Shown: positions 1 through 5,406, counted from the first letter of the stretch. The stretch is DNA of 10,752 bases from Nitrospirae bacterium RBG_19FT_COMBO_42_15 (GCA_001803815.1 MHEL01000135.1:1-10752), one strand, 5' to 3'. Notes: generated by a model not told the origin, from the sequence alone. Program-made: numbers and translations.

Positions 1-1
1 A

Positions 2-91
2 GGGCTTTCTACATTAATCTCTGAATACCTTAACTCCCTTAATGAGATATCCAAAAAGATTGATTTGCTGAAGGTAGAAGGAAGGCTATGA
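2..91 (+). CDS. C-terminal tail of an unidentified upstream protein (partial)
   Basis: Reading frame 2 is open from the left edge to a TGA at 89-91 and encodes 29 residues ending in LLKVEGRL. The stop overlaps the ATG of the next gene (ATGA, 88-91), the usual sign of translational coupling. I therefore take it as the end of a real gene rather than chance. The tail is helical and charged, with a serine/leucine/lysine pattern (SEYLNSLNEISKKIDLL) suggesting an amphipathic or coiled-coil C-terminus. The family cannot be recognised from this little sequence. Confidence 0.55.
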   Translation, partial: GLSTLISEYLNSLNEISKKIDLLKVEGRL

Positions 92-861
92 AGATTTTAA
101 TCTCTATAATCCTTTCTCTTTTTTTGTATGCAGAGGCAGATGCAGCAAAGAAGATATTTCCTGCGCCAACAGGATATGTAAATGACCTTGCAGGTGTGAT
201 AGATGCTGATTCAAAAGGCAGGATGACTATGCTTGCAGAGAGGCTTGCTAAAGAGGGAAAGGCAGAGATAGCTATTGTAACCATCCAATCAATTAAGGAG
301 TTTGGATTTGCAGACATTGAGGAGACGGCTGTAAAACTCTTTGAGGAGTGGGGTATAGGTAAAAAGGGCAAGGATAACGGCATTCTCGTCCTTGCATCAA
401 TGAAGGATAGAAAGATAAAAATAGAGGTGGGATACGGCCTTGAGGAGAAGGTGCCTGATGGCAGGGCAGGCGAGATAATAAGGAATGGCATAGCCCCATA
501 TTTTAAGAGCCAAAGATACGGTGAAGGATTATATAAAGGACTGCTTCTTTTATCAGAAGCTATTGAAGGCGCTGCTCCTGCTGTTAAAAAAGAGGCAAGA
601 AGGGGACAAGGTTTTGGGCAAGGTTTTCCAATAGAAATTATTATTATTGCTTTTTTTATCTTAGCAACCCTTGTAAGCATGATAATGCAAATTGTGAGGG
701 GAAAGGGGAAGGTTGGGGGGAGAAGATACAGGAATAACACCTTCTGGAATTCAGGCAGCGGCGGGTTTGGAGGGGGAGGTTGGTCCAGTGATTCTGGCGG
801 AGGCTTTGATGGATTTAGCGGCGGGAGCAGCGGGGGCGGCGGTGCAAGCGGCAACTGGTGA
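88..861 (+). CDS. TPM-domain (YgcG-like) secreted/anchored protein
   Basis: This 257-residue protein has the YgcG/TPM_phosphatase layout. Residues 1-20 form a signal peptide (hydrophobic run, then AEADAA). The TPM domain covers about residues 27-165, with family landmarks VNDLAGVID (31-39), EEWGIG (86-91), KDNGILVLAS (95-104) and EVGYGLE (113-119). A transmembrane segment lies at about 182-204, and a Gly/Ser-rich tail ends in GGGGASGNW. TPM domains are linked in the literature to envelope maintenance, and in plants to photosystem II repair; phosphatase activity in bacteria is uncertain. The start at 88 is supported by a purine-rich AAGGAAGG just upstream and by the ATGA overlap with the preceding gene. 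The lemA gene follows after 38 bases, so the two are probably co-transcribed. The Gly-rich C-terminus after the membrane span is typical of the family. Confidence 0.9.
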   Translation: MKILISIILSLFLYAEADAAKKIFPAPTGYVNDLAGVIDADSKGRMTMLAERLAKEGKAEIAIVTIQSIKEFGFADIEETAVKLFEEWGIGKKGKDNGILVLASMKDRKIKIEVGYGLEEKVPDGRAGEIIRNGIAPYFKSQRYGEGLYKGLLLLSEAIEGAAPAVKKEARRGQGFGQGFPIEIIIIAFFILATLVSMIMQIVRGKGKVGGRRYRNNTFWNSGSGGFGGGGWSSDSGGGFDGFSGGSSGGGGASGNW

Positions 862-883
862 TAATCTGTGTAATCATATCAAA

Positions 884-892
884 AAAGGAGGT
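884..892 (+). promoter_or_regulatory. Strong Shine-Dalgarno site of lemA
   Basis: AAAGGAGGT lies 7 bases upstream of the ATG at 900. It fixes the lemA start and shows that lemA is efficiently translated independently of the TPM gene. Confidence 0.75.
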
Positions 893-899
893 TTAGAGG

Positions 900-1472
900 A
901 TGAAAAAGGCAGGCATAATTTTGATAGCATTGGCGCTTCTCTTTATTTTGTTAGGGGGATGGCTTTTTGGCTATTACAATAGTTTTGTAAATATGGATGA
1001 AGGGATTAAGAATGCATGGGCGCAGGTTGAAAACCAACTTCAGAGGAGAAGCGATTTGATACCAAACCTTGTTAACACTGTTAAGGGATATGCAAAGCAT
1101 GAAAAGGAGATATTTGAAAACATTGCTAATGCAAGGGCAAAACTTGCAGGCGCTCAGAGCATCGGCGACAAGATAACTGCGGCAAATGAGATGACCTCTG
1201 TTCTTGGGAGGCTTCTTGTAATAGTTGAGCAGTATCCAAATCTTAAGGCAGACCAGTCCTTTTCAAAACTCATGGATGAGCTTGCAGGAACAGAAAACCG
1301 TATTGCAGTTGAGCGAAAGAGGTATAATGACAAGGTTATGGAGTACAATCAGATGAGAAGACGTTTTCCATCAAAAATAATTGCCTCGATGTTTAACTTT
1401 GCTGAGGCCGCCTATTTCAAGGCGCCAGAGTCGGCAAAAGAGGCGCCAAAGGTTGATTTTGGGGTAAAATAA
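900..1472 (+). CDS. lemA: LemA family membrane protein
   Basis: This 190-residue protein is of usual LemA length. An N-terminal transmembrane segment (about residues 5-26) is followed by the conserved helical domain. Diagnostic stretches are NAWAQVENQLQRRSDLIPNL (38-57), ENIANARAKL (73-82), YPNLKADQSF (112-121), ELAGTENRIAVERKRYND (127-144) and RRFPSKIIASMFNF (154-167). LemA proteins are bacterial envelope proteins of unclear molecular role that are often encoded beside TPM-domain proteins, exactly as here. The expected topology is a short cytoplasmic N-terminus with the helical bundle outside the membrane. The identification is firm; the function is not known precisely. Confidence 0.95.
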   Translation: MKKAGIILIALALLFILLGGWLFGYYNSFVNMDEGIKNAWAQVENQLQRRSDLIPNLVNTVKGYAKHEKEIFENIANARAKLAGAQSIGDKITAANEMTSVLGRLLVIVEQYPNLKADQSFSKLMDELAGTENRIAVERKRYNDKVMEYNQMRRRFPSKIIASMFNFAEAAYFKAPESAKEAPKVDFGVK

Positions 1473-1502
1473 TTTTTGGCGTTAGCATGGTTCTGTATAG
1501 CA

Positions 1503-1532
1503 TTGTAAAACAATTATTATAACGACTATTAT
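1503..1532 (+). promoter_or_regulatory. Candidate sigma70-type promoter for the orphan gene at 1561
   Basis: TTGTAA (1503-1508) and TATTAT (1527-1532) are separated by 18 bases, in the gap between lemA and the next plus-strand gene. A small inverted repeat ATTGT-aaa-ACAAT (1502-1514) overlaps the -35 element. The match is moderate and the region is AT-rich, so chance is possible. Confidence 0.3.
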
Positions 1533-1560
1533 GTAATTAGGCCAAACTGAATAATGAGAG

Positions 1561-2043
1561 ATGAGAAAAGAAGTCAAATTCATTTGTAACTTGTTTGAAC
1601 CTGAGAAGCCTAAGGATGAACAGGTAGGTCTCCTTTCTCGCTTCCGTGCCCTTGGTCGTGCCATCCGTCATGTACAGGAGGAAACTGGGAATATGACAGA
1701 ATGGCTTAGCAAGAAAATAAATGGAGACAGAGTAGAAACGGAAGTTGCTTATGAGGAGATGGTATGGTTTGTTAAAGCAAAAACTGATGATGTAGATTTT
1801 TTTGTTAGTGTAATCGGTTCTCACCCAATAGCAGAAAACCAGAGGACAGAACACCAGTGGACACTTTCAGTCCATGACCCTATTTTAGGATTTTTTGAAA
1901 AGCGTGATTATCACAAGCCGATGGAGAAGCTGATACGAAGAATAGATGCAGTATTAAAGTCGGAACCAAAAGTACGAGAAATTGTCTGGTATACACGCAC
2001 GAAGAAAGGCGACCCAATTGATGAAGCCGATGTACCAATTTAG
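1561..2043 (+). CDS. Hypothetical protein, 160 aa, no recognised family
   Basis: I do not recognise this protein. It is soluble, with no signal peptide or membrane span. The N-terminal half is basic and helical (about residues 22-52, LLSRFRALGRAIRHVQEE). The C-terminal half alternates strands and aromatics: EMVWFVKAK (66-74), VDFFVSVIGS (78-87), HQWTLSVHDPILGFFEKRDY (98-117). It ends with an amphipathic helix (119-134) and a strand REIVWYTRTKKGD (139-151). Balanced codon use and a full-length reading frame argue that it is a real gene. The start ATG has only a weak GAGAG upstream; an internal ATG (residue 45) is the next alternative. It sits between the lemA operon and the AT-rich accessory segment, so it may belong to the latter, but it points away from the DUF262-HEPN pair. 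Confidence 0.7.
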   Translation: MRKEVKFICNLFEPEKPKDEQVGLLSRFRALGRAIRHVQEETGNMTEWLSKKINGDRVETEVAYEEMVWFVKAKTDDVDFFVSVIGSHPIAENQRTEHQWTLSVHDPILGFFEKRDYHKPMEKLIRRIDAVLKSEPKVREIVWYTRTKKGDPIDEADVPI

Positions 2044-2051
2044 GCTTGACG

Positions 2052-2087
2052 CCTATAACGCCTCCTGAGCTGAAATTAAAATAAAAA
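2052..2087. repeat. Left copy of a repeat shared with 4388-4446
   Basis: An exact 12-mer CCTATAACGCCT (2052-2063) is followed by an exact 16-mer GAAATTAAAATAAAAA (2072-2087). Both recur in the same order and orientation at 4388-4399 and 4431-4446, where the gap between them is longer. Together with the HigB relic that follows, this marks homologous flanks on either side of the DUF262-HEPN pair. Confidence 0.55.
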
Positions 2088-2094
2088 TAATTTT

Positions 2095-2157
2095 TTTATA
2101 CCTCTTTTTCTTCTGGTCATCCTTCACTCTATCTCTTGCTATATTTAAGTCCTTGCT
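2095..2157 (-). pseudogene. Relic of a HigB-type toxin gene 3' end
   Basis: 2095-2154 aligns with 4869-4929, the 3' end of the intact toxin gene plus the antitoxin ribosome-binding site. I count about six substitutions and one missing base over 61 positions. Read on the minus strand it gives KDLNIARDRVKDDQKKK, against KDLNIAKDRMKDDQKKK in the intact toxin. The missing base lies in the stretch that is AAAGGAGG in the intact copy, so the relic loses both the original stop and the strong antitoxin Shine-Dalgarno. Upstream toxin codons and the antitoxin gene are absent. It is therefore a decayed fragment. Confidence 0.7.
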
Positions 2158-2231
2158 GATTTTGGAAAGGGAGTCAAGGTTAGGGTTTTGTCAGCAGTTT
2201 TAATAGAACCGTCAATTACCTTTGTTGTTGC

Positions 2232-2257
2232 CAAGAAAAATACGGGAAGCGTCCCGC
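2232..2257 (-). terminator. Candidate rho-independent terminator of the DUF262-HEPN operon
   Basis: On the minus strand CGGGA-CGCT-TCCCG (arms 2256-2252 and 2247-2243) can be extended by one G-T pair. It is followed directly by TATTTTTCTT. It lies about 55 bases past the stop of the HEPN gene. The stem is short but GC-rich, with a proper T-tract. Confidence 0.5.
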
Positions 2258-2313
2258 TTACCCCCTTATTATTATAGACCCTCTTTTCTCTGGCTTCTAT
2301 TTTTGTATAGCTA

Positions 2314-2976
2314 TTACTTAACAATTCGTCTTAAGTACCTGTCAATATGCTTTACAACTTTCGCAATAAACTTCTTATATTCTTTAAGAGTTACTTCTGT
2401 CAATTGCATATTCTTGTCCTCGTGAATAATATCATGTCGTCTGCCCAATATTTCATTTAATTTGTTTATATCAAACCTTGCATTGCCAAAAATATCTTTT
2501 CCTTCTACTTGCTTGAATAAGCCTTTCAACTCATTAAGTCCTTGTTTGCCTAAAGGAAACTGGGTATTTATCTTAAATTCTTGATGAATCACATTCTTGT
2601 CATTACACCAATCATCCAAAAGAGATATTATTGAATGAAATTCACGTAACTTCTGATTATTATACGTGGTAGGGTTCTCCAATTCTTTATTAAGGGGTTT
2701 ACTCTCAGAATGAATCTTTATTGCATTTAGTCTAAGCTGTATTGGAAGTTCCAAATTAGTTTTATTTGTCTTTATCAATTTATAATTAAATTCTTTTAAA
2801 ATATCTTCCACATAGACTTGAAATCTAGTTACAAGAAATACTACGCCCAATTTTAAAAAAAGTTCCCTATTCTCATCATTTCCTTTTTTCCCTTCTCCTT
2901 GGGCAAATGATATGAGAGTTGTCACTTTTTTCTCGGCGGTAAAATAGTCATCTGTTGCTTCAAACTGATAGGACAT
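2314..2976 (-). CDS. HEPN-domain protein (MAE_28990-like), probable RNase effector
   Basis: This 220-residue, largely helical protein carries a clear HEPN catalytic motif near its C-terminus: residues 178-186 read GRRHDIIHE, giving R180-x4-H185. The N-terminal half has the helical core LFLKLGVVFLVTRFQVYVED (39-58) seen in the MAE_28990/RiboL-PSP type of HEPN proteins. Active HEPN proteins cut RNA and serve as effectors of toxin-antitoxin and abortive-infection systems. The family assignment is from motif and pattern, not from a search. The gene overlaps the upstream DUF262 gene by 17 bases (2960-2976) and has no strong Shine-Dalgarno of its own, so it is probably translationally coupled. This suggests a stoichiometric pair in which DUF262 senses or controls and HEPN acts. 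Codon use is AT-rich like its partner and unlike the flanking core genes. Confidence 0.75.
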   Translation of the reverse strand: MSYQFEATDDYFTAEKKVTTLISFAQGEGKKGNDENRELFLKLGVVFLVTRFQVYVEDILKEFNYKLIKTNKTNLELPIQLRLNAIKIHSESKPLNKELENPTTYNNQKLREFHSIISLLDDWCNDKNVIHQEFKINTQFPLGKQGLNELKGLFKQVEGKDIFGNARFDINKLNEILGRRHDIIHEDKNMQLTEVTLKEYKKFIAKVVKHIDRYLRRIVK

Positions 2977-4075
2977 TTTCTAATGCTTTCAACCAATAAT
3001 TAATCCTGTAATTTATAACATCTGTATCTGATGTTCTTTGTGAAATAGATATTTTAAATTTATCATTCCCCTCTAAGAGTGTTCTCAGTAGATTATTCAC
3101 TTCATCTTTTCTTTTACGTAAGACTTCTTTATTGAACCTCCGAAAACTTATGCAAATGAATTCTCCAATTGCTTTATTAAAGCGAAGTGTTTTAGCTGTA
3201 ATGTCCTTGAAAGCAATTTGATGTCCGAAGACTTCAACAACTTTTTCAATAGTTTCTTTAAATTCGTCTAATAACTTTTTTGCTTCTTCAGTTGATAATT
3301 TTGAACTCTTATCCATATAATCGTTGATGAAATTTACCATTCTGCCATTATAATTCTCAATTATATACTTGTTTTCTTTCTTCTCGATAATTAACTTTTC
3401 TTGTAATGCAAAAACTCGCATAATGAATTCCACATCTAAATATCTGTTGTGTGGTTTTTTGAGTTTCAAAACTTTTTGAAAGTCTTTATTCTTGCTTACG
3501 AACTCTTTTGCCATGTTATTAAGGGGACTCCGATATAAGCAGTTTCTCAGTTCTTGATAATTCAATGTTACTGAACCTTTATTCAGGCGCATAAAAATGT
3601 CATATTTGATATCTGGATGGCTATCTTTTTTAATGACATTGATACGCATTAAACCATCATTTAATAATGACTCGGCTTTGGGTGGAATATCTTTGTATTT
3701 AAGTCCTTCTAATTCTTTTACAATTTCTAAACTTTTAAGTCCGTATTCATTTTGCGAGTACCTTAAAAGCGACTTAAGCCTTTGCAAACCATCAACTACT
3801 AGCCATCTCCCGTCTTCCTCCTCAGCAAAGTATAAAGGAGGAATAGGAACATTCATTATCACACTCTCTATGAGCTGAGATGCTCTATCTTCTTTCCAAA
3901 TAAATTGTCTTTGAAACGGAACCTCTAAAATTATTTTAGGTATGTCTCCTGACATTAGGTTAACCAAAAATTGAACGGAATAGTCATAAGAAGCTGTATT
4001 GAGATATCTTTTTTCCTTTGGGACTTCAATTTCCATTTTATCGTCTAAACTTTCTAACGCATCTTTTTTCATCAT
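2960..4075 (-). CDS. DUF262 (GmrS/ParB-like) domain protein
   Basis: This 371-residue protein has the DUF262 signature. The QR-x-x-x-W element is VPFQRQFIW (52-60), followed by QLIESVIMNVPIPPLYF (67-83). The nucleotide-handling loop is DGLQRL (95-100; family usual DGQQRL), and further on FMRLNKGSVTLNYQELRNCL (161-180). DUF262 proteins share the ParB-like fold. In the type IV enzyme GmrSD this domain acts with a DUF1524 HNH nuclease. Here the C-terminal half is helical and basic, and I see no HNH motif, so this is a stand-alone DUF262 protein. The nuclease role is plausibly taken by the overlapping HEPN gene. A double ATG (4075 and 4072) is preceded by AGAGGT at somewhat long spacing. The gene is strongly AT-rich (14 G/C in 60 at 3241-3300), consistent with horizontal gain. 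Confidence 0.85.
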   Translation of the reverse strand: MMKKDALESLDDKMEIEVPKEKRYLNTASYDYSVQFLVNLMSGDIPKIILEVPFQRQFIWKEDRASQLIESVIMNVPIPPLYFAEEEDGRWLVVDGLQRLKSLLRYSQNEYGLKSLEIVKELEGLKYKDIPPKAESLLNDGLMRINVIKKDSHPDIKYDIFMRLNKGSVTLNYQELRNCLYRSPLNNMAKEFVSKNKDFQKVLKLKKPHNRYLDVEFIMRVFALQEKLIIEKKENKYIIENYNGRMVNFINDYMDKSSKLSTEEAKKLLDEFKETIEKVVEVFGHQIAFKDITAKTLRFNKAIGEFICISFRRFNKEVLRKRKDEVNNLLRTLLEGNDKFKISISQRTSDTDVINYRINYWLKALENVLSV

Positions 4076-4134
4076 CTTTTTTGTTTACCTCTAAATAGTT
4101 AGTAATATCTTAAAGCTACGAAGGTTAACAAGTT

Positions 4135-4140
4135 ATTATA
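4135..4140 (-). promoter_or_regulatory. Candidate -10 element of the DUF262-HEPN operon
   Basis: A perfect TATAAT lies on the minus strand about 60 bases upstream of the DUF262 start. No good -35 hexamer is seen at 16-18 bases. Instead the long inverted repeat at 4158-4188 occupies that position, which may mean activator or repressor control. Confidence 0.35.
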
Positions 4141-4157
4141 CAGTTTCTGTTCTTTAT

Positions 4158-4188
4158 CCCTTTAGAAAGGCTGAGACTTTCTAAGGGG
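4158..4188. repeat. 12-bp inverted repeat upstream of the DUF262 gene
   Basis: CCCTTTAGAAAG (4158-4169) pairs with CTTTCTAAGGGG (4177-4188) with a single G-T wobble and a 7-base loop GCTGAGA. Neither side is followed by a T-tract, so it is unlikely to be a terminator. It lies at the expected -35 zone of the operon promoter, so an operator or a structural remnant are the likeliest readings. Confidence 0.6.
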
Positions 4189-4387
4189 GTTTACCTGAAC
4201 AAAACCAATATAAAAGTAATACAAAAGCCATAAAAAAGCAATAAGATATTGATAGAAATGGGGAGAAAAAGGATTAAGTGACAACTTTATATTATGGTTA
4301 CAAGGCGCTGTAGGGTTTGACAAAATTCAGGATAGACTTTGGGCGCATGAAGCTGAAGTGGTATATCCCTGTCAAGGATGTCTAACA

Positions 4388-4446
4388 CCTATAACGCCTT
4401 TTGTTGTCAAGAGAAAAGCTATTCTGAACGGAAATTAAAATAAAAA
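4388..4446. repeat. Right copy of the repeat shared with 2052-2087
   Basis: It contains the same 12-mer (4388-4399) and 16-mer (4431-4446) as the left flank, 31 bases apart instead of 8. The next shared block is the toxin 3' end at 4869-4929. The left copy therefore looks like this locus with the antitoxin gene and most of the toxin deleted. Confidence 0.55.
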
Positions 4447-4539
4447 CAACTTCCTTATTTTTTTCCGATACCCTCAGATTGCATAGAAGCCCTTTGTTAT
4501 TGTTCTGTCTGTCCGCTGGTGGCGAGATGATTTTTTATT

Positions 4540-4571
4540 AACAAAAGAAGGCAGCACGCTATTGTGCCTTC
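4540..4571 (-). terminator. Candidate rho-independent terminator of higBA
   Basis: On the minus strand GAAGGCA (4571-4565) pairs with TGCCTTC (4553-4547) around an 11-base loop, followed by TTTTGTT. An alternative fold gives 8 pairs with a 3-base bulge (GCAC/GTGC inner stem). The left arm lies in the last codons of higA, so the stop codon is in the loop. Confidence 0.55.
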
Positions 4572-4867
4572 CTGAGTTTCTCTTTGGGAATTAGATCAAT
4601 CTTTAATACAGCGCCCAGAGCATTAGCAGCCTTCTTTAATGTGCCTATGGTGCAGCGGCCCTCATTTTCTAACCTTGAAATTACAGGGGTGCTGGTATGC
4701 ATCATAGCAGCCAGTTGGGTTTGAGTTAACCCACGCCTCTCCCTGAGCTGCGCTATCTTAACTGATAGCCTTAGTCCTTCTAATCCTTCACGGAAGGATT
4801 TTGCTACTTCTTTATCCTTTAACTGCTCTTCCATAAAGGACTGAGCCCTTGTTTTTTTCTTAAACAT
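4559..4867 (-). CDS. higA: HigA-like XRE antitoxin
   Basis: This 102-residue protein has an XRE helix-turn-helix at about residues 38-90: IAQLRERRGLTQTQLAAMM (38-56), STPVISRLENEG (59-70) and TLKKAANALG (76-85). A basic N-terminal arm (FKKKTRAQ) precedes it. Antitoxins of this type bind and inhibit the RelE-like partner and repress their own operon. The start at 4867 is fixed by a very strong Shine-Dalgarno, AAAGGAGGT, placed inside the last codons of the toxin gene, with only 2 bases between the two genes. The toxin-first order is the HigBA arrangement. Its translation should be much stronger than that of the toxin, which keeps the antitoxin in excess. The gene ends in its own terminator. 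Confidence 0.88.
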   Translation of the reverse strand: MFKKKTRAQSFMEEQLKDKEVAKSFREGLEGLRLSVKIAQLRERRGLTQTQLAAMMHTSTPVISRLENEGRCTIGTLKKAANALGAVLKIDLIPKEKLRKAQ

Positions 4868-4869
4868 CT

Positions 4870-5217
4870 TTATACCTCCTTTTTCTTCTGATCGTCTTTC
4901 ATTCTATCTTTTGCTATATTTAAGTCCTTTTCAGGTGTTTTACTTGTCCTTTTTTCAAAGATGTGAAGCAGAACAAATACACCCCTAGAGTCACAGTAAT
5001 ATAATATCCGATAAAGGTTTCTGCCATAATGAGCTCTGAGTTCCCTGATCTTGCCTTCAACCTGACTGGAATATGGAAATGGAAGATTTGGCCCGAATTC
5101 TGAGAGAATCTGAATCATCTGCAGCGCCTTTCCTCTTTTCTTAGCATCAAGTGAAAGTAAAAAATCCTTTACTGGTTCGCTTCCCTTTGCATCGCGGTAG
5201 AACTCATAGCTCCACAT
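4870..5217 (-). CDS. higB: HigB-like (RelE/Gp49-family) toxin
   Basis: This 115-residue protein matches the phage Gp49-like/HigB branch of the RelE superfamily. Landmarks are VKDFLLSLDAKKRGKALQMI (16-35), LSEFGPNLPFPYS (38-50), the core EGKIRELRAHYGRNLYRILY (54-73), and VFVLLHIFEKRTSKTP (80-95) with the conserved phenylalanine-x-lysine region. R61, R70 and K89 are the likely RNA-contacting basic residues. Members cleave mRNA at the ribosome; that activity is inferred here from family. The C-terminal tail (KDDQKKKEV) is lysine-rich and encodes the antitoxin ribosome-binding site in its DNA. The predicted transcript start falls within a base or so of the ATG, so the mRNA is probably leaderless. 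A decayed copy of its 3' end lies at 2095-2157. Confidence 0.88.
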   Translation of the reverse strand: MWSYEFYRDAKGSEPVKDFLLSLDAKKRGKALQMIQILSEFGPNLPFPYSSQVEGKIRELRAHYGRNLYRILYYCDSRGVFVLLHIFEKRTSKTPEKDLNIAKDRMKDDQKKKEV

Positions 5218-5235
5218 ATCAATAATGATATATCA
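5216..5235. promoter_or_regulatory. Candidate HigA operator palindromes
   Basis: ATATCA-ATAA-TGATAT (5216-5231) and the perfect palindrome TGATATATCA (5226-5235) share half-sites and cover the -10 element and start point of higBA. Antitoxin-toxin autorepression at such sites is the rule for the family; binding here is inferred. Confidence 0.45.
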
Positions 5236-5253
5236 AAAAAGATAAATTGTCAA
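5225..5253 (-). promoter_or_regulatory. higBA promoter
   Basis: On the minus strand a perfect TTGACA (5253-5248), a 17-base spacer and TATCAT (5230-5225) form a near-consensus sigma70 promoter. Transcription should begin at about 5218, immediately next to the toxin ATG at 5217-5215. Confidence 0.75.
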
Positions 5254-5279
5254 GCGCTCATTCACAATAAAACTATCCC

Positions 5280-5308
5280 TTGTTTCAAAGGGCTGTTTTT
5301 AATATAAT
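5280..5308 (+). promoter_or_regulatory. Candidate hflX promoter
   Basis: TTGTTT (5280-5285), a 17-base spacer and a perfect TATAAT (5303-5308). The start point would fall near 5315, at the Shine-Dalgarno AAGGAG (5315-5320), so the leader is very short. Confidence 0.5.
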
Positions 5309-5313
5309 GATAA

Positions 5314-5406
5314 AAAGGAGATAATGCTATCAGACCACTCTTTGGAAATACAAACGGGCTCAAATCGGGCATTGAGAAAAGGATTGAGCATATTTATAGA
5401 AGAAGG
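5314..5406 (+). other. In-frame 5' extension of hflX with no ATG/GTG/TTG start
   Basis: Upstream of the ATG at 5407 the hflX frame stays open back to TAA 5311-5313. It encodes RPLFGNTNGLKS, then EKRIEHIYRRR. This matches the conserved HflX N-terminus (GNTxGLK, then YRRR before PP). None of its codons is ATG, GTG, TTG or CTG. The Shine-Dalgarno AAGGAG (5315-5320) is 3 bases from an out-of-frame ATG (5324) and 8 bases from an in-frame ATC (5329). Either translation begins at the ATC, or one base has been lost or miscalled near 5324-5331. Confidence 0.7.

Larger units (their letters stand above)
2044..2313. other. Intergenic stretch holding gene debris and a terminator
   Basis: These 270 bases hold no complete gene. 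They contain repeat pieces shared with 4388-4446, a degenerate HigB 3' end (2095-2157), and a terminator-like hairpin (2232-2257). A minus-strand open stretch (2317 down to 2145, 57 codons) reads in part GVSGTLPVFFLATTKVIDGS and stops at TAA 2147-2145. It has no start of its own and could be either the tail of a lost gene or a chance open frame. Confidence 0.5.
4076..4558. other. Long AT-rich intergenic region between the DUF262 operon and higBA
   Basis: No complete gene is seen in these 483 bases. They hold the leader and promoter region of the DUF262 operon, the inverted repeat at 4158-4188, and two repeat pieces shared with the left flank (4388-4399 and 4431-4446). A short plus-strand open stretch at 4314-4385 reads RIDFGRMKLKWYIPVKDV before TAA. 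It has a TAG just upstream and looks like the tail of a decayed gene, though I do not recognise it. The right end carries the higA terminator. Confidence 0.5.

Noticed and set aside
39..854. Proline-rich 271-codon open frame opposite the TPM gene
   Set aside because: It mirrors the TPM gene: the proline runs are the complement of its Gly-rich tail. It shows no family signature and no ribosome-binding site.
713..982. 89-codon plus-strand open frame across the TPM/lemA junction
   Set aside because: It overlaps the real ends of both genes in another frame and is Gly/Ala-rich because of the TPM tail.
1502..1514. ATTGT-aaa-ACAAT as the lemA terminator
   Set aside because: The stem is only 5 AT-rich pairs and no T-tract follows; it more likely overlaps a promoter.
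2222..2425. Hydrophobic 67-codon plus-strand frame that could be read as a small membrane toxin
   Set aside because: It runs antisense into the HEPN gene, has no ribosome-binding site, and its hydrophobicity comes from AT-rich sequence.
4158..4188. The 12-bp hairpin as a rho-independent terminator
   Set aside because: Neither strand has a T-tract after the stem, and it lies upstream of a promoter element rather than after a gene.
2044..4558. Insertion sequence or integrase-borne island
   Set aside because: No transposase or integrase gene, no clear target-site duplication and no tRNA were found. The direct repeats are explained by homologous HigBA flanks.
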